Assembly (NCBI GenBank): GCA_024195265.1 | Contig: JAJLRJ010000004.1 | Coordinates: 40,207,960 to 40,271,959, forward strand | Length of the DNA stretch: 64,000 bases | Source of the DNA: Dendrophyllia cribrosa | Lineage: Eukaryota > Cnidaria > Anthozoa > Scleractinia > Dendrophylliidae | Direction of reading: 5' to 3' | Shown: piece by piece, positions 52,489 to 64,000 of the stretch | Layout of the letters: every line of letters starts with the position of its first letter | How positions within the stretch are numbered: position 1 is the first letter of the stretch | Program-made: the position numbers and the translations under genes | The notes under the pieces: model-generated | Seen by the model: only the letters and a program-made list of their open reading frames with translations | Databases searched by the model: none | Told to the model about the DNA's origin: nothing

Positions 52489-55130
52489 CACGTTCATTTA
52501 CCTTCATACACCTTCATTTACCTTCGATTACCTTCATACAACATCATTCCCCTTCATAGACCTTCATGCACCTACATAGACCTTTATGCACCTTCATACA
52601 CCTTCATACACCTTCATGGACCTTCATTTACCTTGATAACCTTCGTATACCTTCATACATCTCCATTTTCCTTCTTTTACTTTCATACACCTTCATTTAC
52701 CTTCATACACATTCCTTTATCTTCATACACCTGCATACACATTCATACACCTTCATGCACCTTCATTTATTTTTATACACTTTTATTTACCTTCATACAC
52801 CTTCATTTAACTTCACACACCTTCATACACTTTCATACACCTTCATGCACCTTCATTTACCTTTATACACCTTTATTTACCTTCATACATCTTCATTTAC
52901 CTTCACACACCTTCATAAAGTTTCATACACCTTCATACACCTTCATTTACCTTCATTAACCTTCATTCACCTTCATGCACCTTCACACACCTTCATACAC
53001 CTTCATGGACCTTCAAACACCTTAATACACCTTCATACACCTTCATACACTTTTATACACCTTCATACACCTTCATACACTTTCATACACCTTCATTTAC
53101 ATTCATACACCTTCATATACCTTCATACACTTTCATACACCTTCATTTACCTTCATTTACCTTCATACATTTTTATTTACCTCAATACACTTTCATACAC
53201 CTTCATGCACATTCATTTCCCTTTATACACCTTTATTTACCTTCATACACCTTCATTTACATTCACACACCTTCATACACCTTCATACACCTTCATTTAC
53301 CTTCATTAACCTTCATACACCTTCATGCACCTTCACACACCTTCATACACCTTCATGCACCTTCATAAACCTTCGTACACCTTCATACACCTTTATACAC
53401 CTTCATACATCTTCATACACTTTCATACACCTTCATTTACCTTCATTTACCTTCACACACCTTCATAAAATTTCATACACCTTCATACACCTTCATTTAC
53501 CTTCATTAACCTTCATGCACCTTCATGCACCTTCACACACCTTCATACACCTTCATGGACCTTCAAACACCTTAATACACCTTCATACACCTTCATACAC
53601 TTTTATACACCTTCATACACCTTCATACACTTTCATACACCTTCATTTACATTCATACACCTTCATATACCTTCATACACTTTCATATACCTTCATTTAT
53701 CTTCATTTACCTTCATACATTTTTATTTACCTCAATACACTTTCATACACCTTCATGCACATTCATTTACCTTTATACACTTTTATTTACCTTCATACAC
53801 CTTCATTTACATTCACACACCTTCATACACCTTCATACACCTTCATTTACCTTCATTAACCTTCATACACCTTCATGCACCTTCACACACCTTCATACAC
53901 CTTCATGCACCTTCATAAACCTTCGTACACCTTCATACACCTTTATACACCTTTATTTACCTTCATACACCATTATTTACCTTCACACATCTTCATACAC
54001 CTTCATGCACCTTCATACACCTTCATACACCTTCATACATCTTCATACACTTTCATACACCTTCATTTACATTCATACACTTTCATACACCTTCATACAC
54101 CTTTATTTACCTTCATGCACCTTCATACACTTTTATTTACCTCAATACACTTTCATACACCTTAATGCACATTCATTTACCTTTATACACCTTTATTTAC
54201 CTTCATACAAATTCATTTACATTCACACACCTTCATACACCTTCATACACCTTCATTTACCTTCATTAAGCTTCATACACCTTCATACACTTTCATACAC
54301 CTTCATGCACCTTCATTTACTTTTAAACACCTTTATTTACCTTCATACACCTTCATTTACCTTCACACACCTTCATACACCTTCATACATCTTCATGCAC
54401 TTTCATACACCTTCATTTACCTTCACATACCTTCATACACCTTCATACACCTTCATACACTTTCATACACCTTCATTTACATTCATAAACATTCATACAC
54501 CTTCATACACCTTCACACACCTTCATTTACCTTCATGCACCTTAATACACTTTTATTTACCTCAATACACTTTCTTACACCTTAATGCACATTCATTTAC
54601 CTTTATACACCTTCATTTACATGCACACACCTTCATGAACTTTCACACACCTTCATACACCTTCATGCACCTTCATGCACCTTCATACACTTTTATTTAC
54701 CTTCATACACTTTCATACACCTTTATGCACATTGATTTACCTTTATACACCTTTATTTACCTTCATAGACCTTCCTATACATTCACACACCTTCATACAC
54801 CTTAATTTACCTTCATTAACCTTCATACACCTTCATGCACCTTGACACACCTTCATACACCTTCATGCACCTTCATACACCTTCATACACCTTCATACAC
54901 CTTCATACACCTTTATACACCTTTATTTACCTTCATACACCTTCATGTACCTTCACACATCTTCATACACCTTCATGCACCTCCATACACTTTCATACAC
55001 CCTCATACACCTTCATACACTTTCATACACCTTCATTTACATTCATACACCTTCATACACCTTCATACACCTTCATTTACCTTCATGCACCTTCATACAC
55101 CTTCATACACCATCATACACCTTCATACAC
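52489..55130 (+). repeat. 10-bp satellite, block 2, with higher-order repeat
   Basis: Same decamer. The variant pattern from about 52973 is repeated from about 53513 (offset 540 bp) nearly without change for over 300 bp, including GGACCTTCAAACACCTTAAT. This shows duplication of long segments on top of the 10-bp unit. Confidence 0.95.
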
Positions 55131-55495
55131 CGTAGAGATAAAGATAAATATACAGATACAGACACAGATACAGATAAAGAACCAGATTCAGATACAGCAC
55201 AGAAAAAGAGAGAAACAGCACAGATACAGATACAGATATAGATACAGCACAGATACAGATACCGCTACAGATACAGCACAAATACAGATACAGATACAGT
55301 TTCAGACAGCACAGATACTGATTCAGACAGCACAGATACAGATACAGAAACAGCACAGGTACACATATAGATACAGCACAGATACAGCGCAGATACAGAT
55401 ACAGATACAGATACAGGAACAAATAAAAATAAAGATACAGCTACAGATTTCTATACAGATACAGATCCAGATTCAGATACAGTACAGATACAGAC
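55131..55495 (+). repeat. 6-bp CAGATA satellite island 2
   Basis: The variant order matches island 1 (AGATAAATATACAGATACAG, then ACAGATAAAGARCCAGATTC, then the GCACAGATACAGATACCG region), offset about 2911 bp. The two islands are copies of one insertion. Confidence 0.95.
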
Positions 55496-58400
55496 CCATA
55501 CACCTTCATTTACATTCATACACCTTCATACACCTTCATACACCTTCATAATCCTTTATACACCTTTATTTACCTTCATACACCTTCATTTACCTTCACA
55601 CACCTTCATGCACCTTCATACACCTTCATACACCCTCATACACCTTCATACACTTTCATACACCTTCATGCACCTTCATACACCTTCATACACCTTCATA
55701 CACTTTTATTTACCTTCATTTACCTTCATACACTTTTATTTACCTTCATACACTTTCATACACCTCCATGCACCTTCATTTACATTCATACACCTTCATA
55801 CACCTTCATACACCTTCATTTACATTCATACACCTTCATACACCTTCATACACCTTCATAATCCTTTATACACCTTTATTTACCTTCATACACCTTCATT
55901 TACCTTCACACACCTTCATGCACCTTTATACACCTTTATTTACCTTCATACACCTTCATTTACCTTCATACACCTTCATACACCTTCATACACTTTCATA
56001 CACCTTCATTTACCTTCATGCACCTTCATACGCTTTTATTTACCTTCGAACACTTTCATACACCTTTATGGACATTCATTTACCATTGTACACCTTTATT
56101 TACCTTCATACACCTTCGTGTACATTCACACACCTTCATACACCTTCATACACCTTCATTTACCTTCATTAACCTTCATACACCTTCATGCACCTTCACA
56201 CACCTTCTTACAGCTTCATGCACCTTCATACACCTTCACACACCTTCCTACACCTTCATACACCTTTATACACCTTTACTTACCTTCATACACCTTCATT
56301 TACCTTAACACATCTTCATACACCTTCATGCACTTTCATACATCTTCATACACCTTCATATACCTTCATACACTTTCATACACCTTCATTTACATTCATA
56401 CACCTTCATACACCTTCATACACCTTCATACGCCTTCATTTACCTTCATGCACCTTCATACACTTTTATTTACCTCAATACACTTTCATACACCTTCATG
56501 CACATTCATTTACCTTTATACACCTTTATTTACCTTCATACACCTTCATTTTCATTCACACACCTTCATACACCTTCATACACCTTCATACACCTTCATT
56601 AACCTTCATTAACCTTCATACACCTTCATGCACCTTTACACACCTTCATACACCTTCATGCACCTTCAAACACCTTAATACACCTTCATACACCTTCATA
56701 CACTTTTATACACCTTCATACACCTTCATACACTTTCATACACCTTCATTTACATTCATACACCTTCATATACCTTCATACACTTTCATACACCTTCATT
56801 TACCTTCATGCACCTTCATACACTTTTATTTACCTCAATACACTTTCATACACCTTCATGCACATTCATTTACCTTTATACACCCTTATTTACCTTCATA
56901 CACCTTCATTTACATTCACACACCTTCATACACCTTCATACACCTTCATTTACCTTCATTAACCTTCATACACCTTCATGCACTTTCACACACCTTCATA
57001 CACCTTCATGCCCCTTCATAAACCTTCGTACACCTTCATACACCTTTATCCACCTTTATTTACCTTCATACAGCTTCATTTACCTTCACACATCTTCATA
57101 CACCTTCATGCACCTTCATACACCTTCATACACCTTCATACATCTTCATACACTTTCATACACCTTCATTTACATTCATACACTTTCATACACCTTCATA
57201 CACCTTCATTTACCTTCATGCACCTTCATACACTTTTATTTACCTCAATACACTTTCATACACCTTAATGCACAATCATTTACCTTTATACACATTTATT
57301 TACCTTCATACACCTTCATTTACATTCACACACCTTCATACACCTTCATACACCTTCATTTACCTTCATTAAGCTTCATACACCTTCATACACTTTCATA
57401 CACCTTCATGCATCTTCATTTACCTTTAAACACCTTTATTTACCTTCATACACCTTCATTTACCTTCACACACCTTCATATACCTTCATACACCTTCATG
57501 CACTTTCATACACCTTCATTTACCTTCACATACCTTCATATACATTCATACACCTTCATACACTTTCATACACCTTCATTTACATTCATACACTTTCATA
57601 CACCTTCATACACCTTCATATACCTTCATTTACCTTCATGCACCTTCATACACTTTTATTTACCTCAATACACTTTCCTACACCTTAATGCACATTCATA
57701 TACCTTTATACACCTTCATTTACATTCACACACCTTCATGCACCTTCACACACCTTCATACACCTTCATGCACCTTCATACACCTTCATACACCTTCATA
57801 CACCTTCATACACTCTCATACACCTTCAAGCACCTTTATTTACCTTTAAACACCTTTATTTACTTTCATACACCTTCATTTACCTTCACACGCCTTCATA
57901 CACCTTCATACACCTTCATGCACTTTCATACACCTTCATTTACCTTCACATACCTTCATACAGCTTCATACACCTTCATACACTTTCATACACGTTCATT
58001 TACCTTCATTAACCTTCATACACCTTCATGCACCTTCACACACCTTCATACACCTTCATGCACCTTCATACATCTTCATACACCTTCGTACACCTTCATG
58101 CACCTTCACTTACCTTCATGCACCTTCATACACTTTTATTTCCCTTCATACACTTTCATACACCTTCATGCACATTCATTTACCTTTATACACCTTTATT
58201 TACCTTCATACACCTTCATTTACATTCACACACCTTCATACACCTTCATTAACCTTCCTTCATACACCTTCATGCACCTTCACACACCTTGATACACCTT
58301 CATGCACCTTCATACACCTCCATACACCCTTCATACACCTTCATACACTTTCATACTCCTTCATACACCTTCATACACCTTCATACAACTTCATACACCT

Positions 58401-59028
58401 TCATTTACCTTCATGTATGTTCATACACTTTTATTTACCTTCATACACTTTGATACACCTTCATGCACCTTCATACACTTTCATACACCTTCATTTACAT
58501 TCATACACCTTCATACACCTTCATACACCGTCATACACCTTCATTTACCTTCATGCACCTTCATACACATTTATTTAACTCAATACACTTTCATACACCT
58601 TCATGCACATTCATTTACCTTTTTTACACCTTCATTTACCTTCATACACCTTCATTTACATTCACACACCTTCATACACCTTCATACACGTTCATTTATC
58701 TTCATTAACCTTCATACACCTTCATGCACCTTCACACACCTTCAAACACCTTCATGCACCTTCATACACCTTCATACACCTTCATACACTTCCATACACC
58801 TTCATACACCTTCATACACCTTCATATACTTATACATCTCTTGCACCTTCATGCACCTTCATGTACCTCTATTCACCTTTTATTTATCTCAATACACTTT
58901 CATACACCTTCATGCATCTTCATACACCTCCATACACCTTCATACACCTTCATACACTTTCATACACCTTCATACACCTTCATACACCTTCATACAACTT
59001 CATACACCTTCATTTACCTTCATGTATG
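55496..59028 (+). repeat. 10-bp satellite, block 3
   Basis: Decamer satellite to the gap. Near 58830-58910 it repeats the variant order of the array start (50100-50200; GTACCTCTATTCACC), with small deletions. The last unit before the gap ends CATGTATG. Confidence 0.96.
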
Positions 59029-59528
59029 NNNNNNNNNNNNNNNNNNNNNNNNNNNNNNNNNNNNNNNNNNNNNNNNNNNNNNNNNNNNNNNNNNNNNNNN
59101 NNNNNNNNNNNNNNNNNNNNNNNNNNNNNNNNNNNNNNNNNNNNNNNNNNNNNNNNNNNNNNNNNNNNNNNNNNNNNNNNNNNNNNNNNNNNNNNNNNNN
59201 NNNNNNNNNNNNNNNNNNNNNNNNNNNNNNNNNNNNNNNNNNNNNNNNNNNNNNNNNNNNNNNNNNNNNNNNNNNNNNNNNNNNNNNNNNNNNNNNNNNN
59301 NNNNNNNNNNNNNNNNNNNNNNNNNNNNNNNNNNNNNNNNNNNNNNNNNNNNNNNNNNNNNNNNNNNNNNNNNNNNNNNNNNNNNNNNNNNNNNNNNNNN
59401 NNNNNNNNNNNNNNNNNNNNNNNNNNNNNNNNNNNNNNNNNNNNNNNNNNNNNNNNNNNNNNNNNNNNNNNNNNNNNNNNNNNNNNNNNNNNNNNNNNNN
59501 NNNNNNNNNNNNNNNNNNNNNNNNNNNN
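59029..59528. other. Assembly gap, 500 N
   Basis: Exactly 500 undetermined bases, the conventional size for a gap of unknown length. Confidence 0.99.
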
Positions 59529-62500
59529 TGCGTATGAAGGGATGTGAATGTAAATGAAGGTGTATGAAGGTAAAAAAAAGGTGTATAAAGGTAAATGAAT
59601 GTGCATAAAGGTGTATGAAAGTGTATGAAGGTAAATAAAAGTGTATGAAGGTTGATAAAGGTGACTGAAGGTGTATGAAGGTGTATGAAGGTGTGTGAAG
59701 GTGTATGAAGGTGTATGAAGGTAAATGAAGATGTATGGAAGTGTATGAAGGTGTATGAAGGTGTATGAAGGTGTGTGAAAGTAAATGAAGGTGTATGAAG
59801 ATAAATAAAGGTGTATAAAGGTAAATGAAGGTGCATGAAGGTGTATGAAAGTGTATGAAGGTAAATAAAAGTGTATGAAGATAAATGAAGGTACATAAAA
59901 GTGTATGAAAGTGTACGAAGGTGTATAAAGGTGTATGAAGGTGTATGAAGGTTCATGAAGGTGTATGAAGGTGTGTGAAGGTGCATGAAGGTGTATGAAG
60001 GTGTATGAAGGTAAATGAATGTGTATGAAGGTGTATGAAGGTGTATGAAGTTGTGTGAAGGTAAATGAAAGTGTTTGAAGGTAAATAAAGGTGTACAAAG
60101 ATGTATGAAGGTGTGTGAATGTAAATTAAGGTGTATGAAAGTAAATAAAGGTGTAAAAAGGTAAATGAATGTGCATGAAGGTGTATGAAAGTGTATTGAG
60201 GTAAATAAAAGTGTAAGAAGGTGCATGAAGGTAAATGAAGGTGTATGAAGGTGTATGAAGGTGTATGAAGGTGTATGAATGTAAATGAAGGTGTATGAAA
60301 GTGTATGAAGGTGTATGAAGGTGTATGAAGGTCTGTGAAGGTAAATGAAGGTGTATGAAGGTTAAAGAAAGGTGTATAAAGGTAAATGAAGGTGCATGAA
60401 GGTGTATGAAAGTGTATGAAGGTAAATAAAAGTGTATGAAGATACATGAAGGTAAATGAAGGTGTATGAAGTTGTATGAAGGTGTATGAAGGTGTATGAA
60501 GGTGTATGAAAGTGTATGAAGGTGTATGAAGGTGTATGGAGGTGTATGAAGGTGCATGAAGGTGTACGAAGGTGTGTGAAGGTGCATGAAGGTGTATGAA
60601 GGTTAATGAAGGTAAAGGAAGGTGTATGAAGGTGTATGAAGGTTAACGAAGGTACATGAATGTGTATGAAGGTGGATGAAGGTGTATGAAGGTGTGTGAA
60701 GGTAAATGAAGGTGTATGAAGGTAAATAAAGGTGTATAAAGGTACATGAATGTGCATAAAGGTGTATGAAAGTGTATGAAGGTAAATAAAAGTGTATGAA
60801 GGTGCATGAAGGTGTATGAAGGTATATGAATGTAAATGAAGGTGTATGAAGGTAAATAAAGGTGTATAAAGGTACATGAATGTGCATAAAGGTGTATGAA
60901 AGTGTATGAAGGTAAATAAAAGTGTTTGAAGGTGCATGAAGGTAAATGAAGGTGTATGAAGGTGTATGAAGGTGTGTGAATTTAAATTAAGGTGTATGAA
61001 GGTAAATAAAGGTGTAAAAAGGTAAATGAAGGTGCATGAAGGTGTATGAAAGTGTATTGAGGTAAATAAAAGTGTATGGAGGTAAATGAAGGTAAATAAA
61101 GGTGTATGAAGGTTTATGAAGGTGTATGAAGGTGTATGAAGGTGCATGAAGGTGTATGAAGGTGTGTGAAGGTGCATGAAGGTGTATGAAGGTTAAAGAA
61201 GGTAAATGAATGTGTATGAAGGTGTAGAGAGGTGCATGAAGGTGTAAGAAGGTGTTTGAAGGTGCATGAAGGTGTATGAAGGTTAATGAAGGTAAACCAA
61301 GGTGTATGAAGGTGTATGAAGGTGTGTGAATGTGAATGAAGGTGTATGAAGGTAAATAAAGGTGTATAAAGGTAAATGAATGTGCATAAAGGTGTATGAA
61401 AGTGTATGAAGGTAAATAAAAGTGTATGAAGGTGCATGAAGGTGACTGAAGGTGTATGAAGGTGTATGAAGGTGTATGAAGGTGTATGAAGGTGTATGAA
61501 GGTGTATGAAGGTGTGTGAAGGTAAATCAAGGTGTATGAAGGTGTATGAAGGTGTGTAATGTGAATGAAGGTGTGTGAATGTGAATGAAGGTGTATGAAG
61601 GTAAATAAAGGTGTATAAAGGTAAATGAATGTGCATAAAGGTGTATGAAAGTGTATGAAGGTAAATAAAAGTGTATGAAGGTGCATGAAGGTGACTGAAG
61701 GTGTATGAAGGTGTATGAAGGTGTATGAAGGTGTATGAAGGTGTATGAAGGTGTATGGAAGTGTATGAAGGTGTATGAAGGTGTATGAAGGTTTGTGAAG
61801 GTAAATGAAGGTGTATGAAGATAAATAAATGTGTATAAAGGTAAATGAAGGTGTATGAAGGTGTATGAAAGTGTATGAAGGTAAATAAAAGTGTATGAAG
61901 ATAAATGAAGGTACATAAAAGTGTATGAAAGTGTATGAAGGTGTATCAAGGTGTATCAATGTGCATGAAGGTGTATGAAGGTGTGTGAAGGTGCATGAAG
62001 GTGTATGAAGGTGTATGAAGGTAAATGAATGTGTATGAAGGTGTATGAAGTTGTATGAAGGTGTGTGAAGGTAAATGAAAGTGTATGAAGGTAAATAAAG
62101 GTTTATAAAGGTAAGTGAACGTGCATAAAGGTGTATGGAAGTGTACGGAGGTAAATAAAAGTGTATGAAGGTTCATGAAGGTAAATGAAGGTGTATGAAG
62201 GTGTATGAAGGTGTATGAAGGTTAACGAAGGTACATGAATGTGTATGAAGGTGTATGAAGGTGTATGAAGGTGTGTGAAGGTAAATGAAAGTGTATGAAG
62301 GTAAATAAAGGTGTATAAAGGTGTATGAAGGTGTGTGAATTTAAATTAAGGTGTATGAAGGTAAATAAAGGTGTAAAAAGGTAAATGAATGTGCATGAAG
62401 GTGTATGAAAGTGTATTGAGTTAATAAAAGTGTACGAAGGTGCATGAAGGTAAATGAAGGTGTATGAAGGTGTATGAAGGTGTTTGAAGGTGTATGAAGG

Positions 62501-64000
62501 GTTATGAATGTAAATGAAGGTGTATGAAAGTGTATGAAGGTGTATGAAGGTGTGTGAAGGTGTGTGAAGGTAAATGAAGGTGTATGAAGGTAAATAAAGG
62601 TGTATAAAGGTAAATGAAGGTGCCTGAAGGTGTATGAAAGTGTATGAAGGTAAATAAAAGTGTATGAAGATACATGAAGGTAAATGAAGGTGTATGAAGG
62701 TGTATGAAGGTGTTTGAAGGTGTATGAAGGGTAATGAATGTAAATGAAGGTGTATGAAAGTGTATGAAGGTGTATGAAGGTGTGTGAAGGTGTGTGAAGG
62801 TAAATGAAGGTGTATGAAGGTAAATAAAGGTGTATAAAGGTAAATGAAGGTGCATGAAGGTGTATGAAAGTGTATGAAGGTAAATAAAAGTGTATAAAGA
62901 TACATGAAGGTAAATGAAGGTGTATGAAGTTCTATGAAGGTGTATGAAGGTGTATGAAAGTGTATGAAAGTGTATGAAGGTGTAGGAAGGTGTATTGAGG
63001 TGTATGAAGGTGCATGAAGGTGTACGAATTTGTGTGAAGGTGCATGAAGGTGTATGAAGGTTAATGAAGGTAAATGAAGGTGTATGAAGGTGTATGAAGG
63101 TGTGTGAATGTACATGAAGGTGTATGAAGGTACATAAAGGTGTATAAAGGTAAGTGAACGTGCATATAGGTGTATGGAAGTGTACGAAGGTAAATAAAAG
63201 TGTATGAAGGTTCATGAAGGTAAATGAAGGTGTATGAAGGTGTTTGAAGGTGTATGAAGGTTAACGAAGGTACATGAATGTGGATGAAGGTGGATGAAGG
63301 TGTATGAAGGTGTGTGAAGGTACATGAAGGTGTATAAAGGTAAATAAAGGTGTATAAAGGTAAACGAAGGTGCATGGAGGTGTATGAAAGTGTATGAATC
63401 TAAATAAAAGTGTATGAAGGTGTATGAAGGTGTATGAAAGTGTATGAAGGTGTGTAAATGTGTATGAAGGTGTACGAAGGTGCATGAAGGTGCATGAAGG
63501 TGTATGAAGGTTAATGAAGGTAAATAAATGTGTATGAAGGTGTATGAAGGTGTATGAAGGTGTACGAATGTAAATGAAGGTGTTTGAAAGTGCATGAAGG
63601 TGTATGAAGGTGTATGAAGGTTAACGAAGGTACATGAATGTGTATGAAGGTGGATGAAGGTGTATGAAGGTGTGTGAAGGTAAATGAAGGTGTATGAAGG
63701 TAAATAAAGGTATATAAAGGTAAATGAATGTGCATAAAGGTGTATGAAAGTGTATGAGGGTAAATGAAAGTGTATGAAGGTGCATGAAGGTAAATGAAGG
63801 TGTGTATGAAGGTGTATGAAGGTGTATGAAGGTGTATGAAGGTGTATGAAAGTGTATGAATGTATATGAAGGTGTATGAAGGTGTATGAAGGTGTGTGAA
63901 TGTAAATGAAGGTATATGAAGGTAAATAAAGGTGTATAAAGGTAAATGAATGTGCATAAAGGTGTATGAAAGTGTATGAAGGTAAATAAAAGTGTATGAA
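59529..64000 (-). repeat. 10-bp satellite, block 4, reversed strand
   Basis: The same decamer in opposite orientation (TGTATGAAGG, TAAATGAAGG) up to the window end. Open frames now lie on the minus strand and are artefacts for the same reason. The segment 60440-60550 is the mirror of 58300-58420 and 58915-59028 (unique order with CTCCATACACC and ACAACTTC). Confidence 0.97.

Noticed and set aside
52009..52497. Frames rich in SVSVSV, DTDTDT or IQIQIQ
   Set aside because: Products of the 6-bp CAGATA satellite.
49973..59028. Many long open frames (up to about 490 codons) with HTPSYTFIHL-type repeats
   Set aside because: They follow from a 10-bp tandem unit that reads the same 10-residue cycle in all three frames. 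No start context, splice sites or non-repeat domain exist.
59529..64000. Minus-strand long frames, some running through the gap
   Set aside because: Same satellite on the other strand; frames through N are meaningless.
50065..64000. CRISPR array
   Set aside because: Units are directly adjacent 10-mers without unique spacers, and the window is eukaryotic.
50065..64000. Telomeric repeat
   Set aside because: Metazoan telomeres are TTAGGG-type; no such tract is present.

Overview
The window looks like 64 kb of nuclear DNA from a cnidarian, most likely an anthozoan such as a stony coral or sea anemone. It is AT-rich, repeat-dense and intron-like, with no operons or bacterial-type genes. It carries Ty3/gypsy, L1-type, Penelope-type and tRNA-derived SINE retroelements, many small inverted-repeat DNA elements, and tRNA-like modules of a kind I remember from hexacorallian repeats. 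The taxon is an inference from repeat style; no species can be named.

Layout. 1-1.7 kb: three good candidate exons and one decayed exon of a minus-strand gene, all with phase-1 introns; one is acidic and three are Lys/Pro-rich exon duplicates. 1.66-5.39 kb: two abutting inverted-repeat elements sharing the end GAAGGGCCGAGAGCAT. The second is almost entirely a palindrome, and both carry RNA polymerase III-type tRNA-like modules. 5.4-9.93 kb: a minus-strand gypsy element with a 5' LTR, primer-binding site and gag-pol, broken by one frame change and lacking a 3' LTR. 9.9-18.3 kb: degenerate repeats, two DNA transposon-like elements with visible target duplications (GGATT; TAAGATA), and two tiny plus-strand candidate exons. 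18.3-23.5 kb: a broken L1-type LINE split by a 1.25 kb element whose second copy lies inverted at 36.1-37.3 kb. 23.5-31.6 kb: small MITEs, a Penelope fragment split by a MITE, a full SINE, nested elements, a 160-residue unknown exon, and a 536-bp element with a 9-bp target duplication that carries the start of a RecQ-like helicase. 32-37 kb: perfect hairpins, tandem repeats and coding fragments. 38.0-44.9 kb: a 1.4-1.6 kb inverted duplication around a 3.9 kb spacer. 45-50 kb: a complex foldback, a decayed hAT element and one more candidate exon. 50.07-64 kb: a satellite of 10-bp units related to CCTTCATACA, interrupted by two duplicated islands of a 6-bp CAGATA satellite and by a 500-base gap of N, across which the satellite changes strand.

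How it fits together. Most of the sequence is intron or intergenic DNA filled with transposons, many nested, so relative ages can be read (MITE inside Penelope; 1.25 kb element inside LINE; TIR element inside MITE). The host genes are represented only by small exons between these elements. The long open frames in the last 14 kb are by-products of a 10-bp repeat and are not genes.
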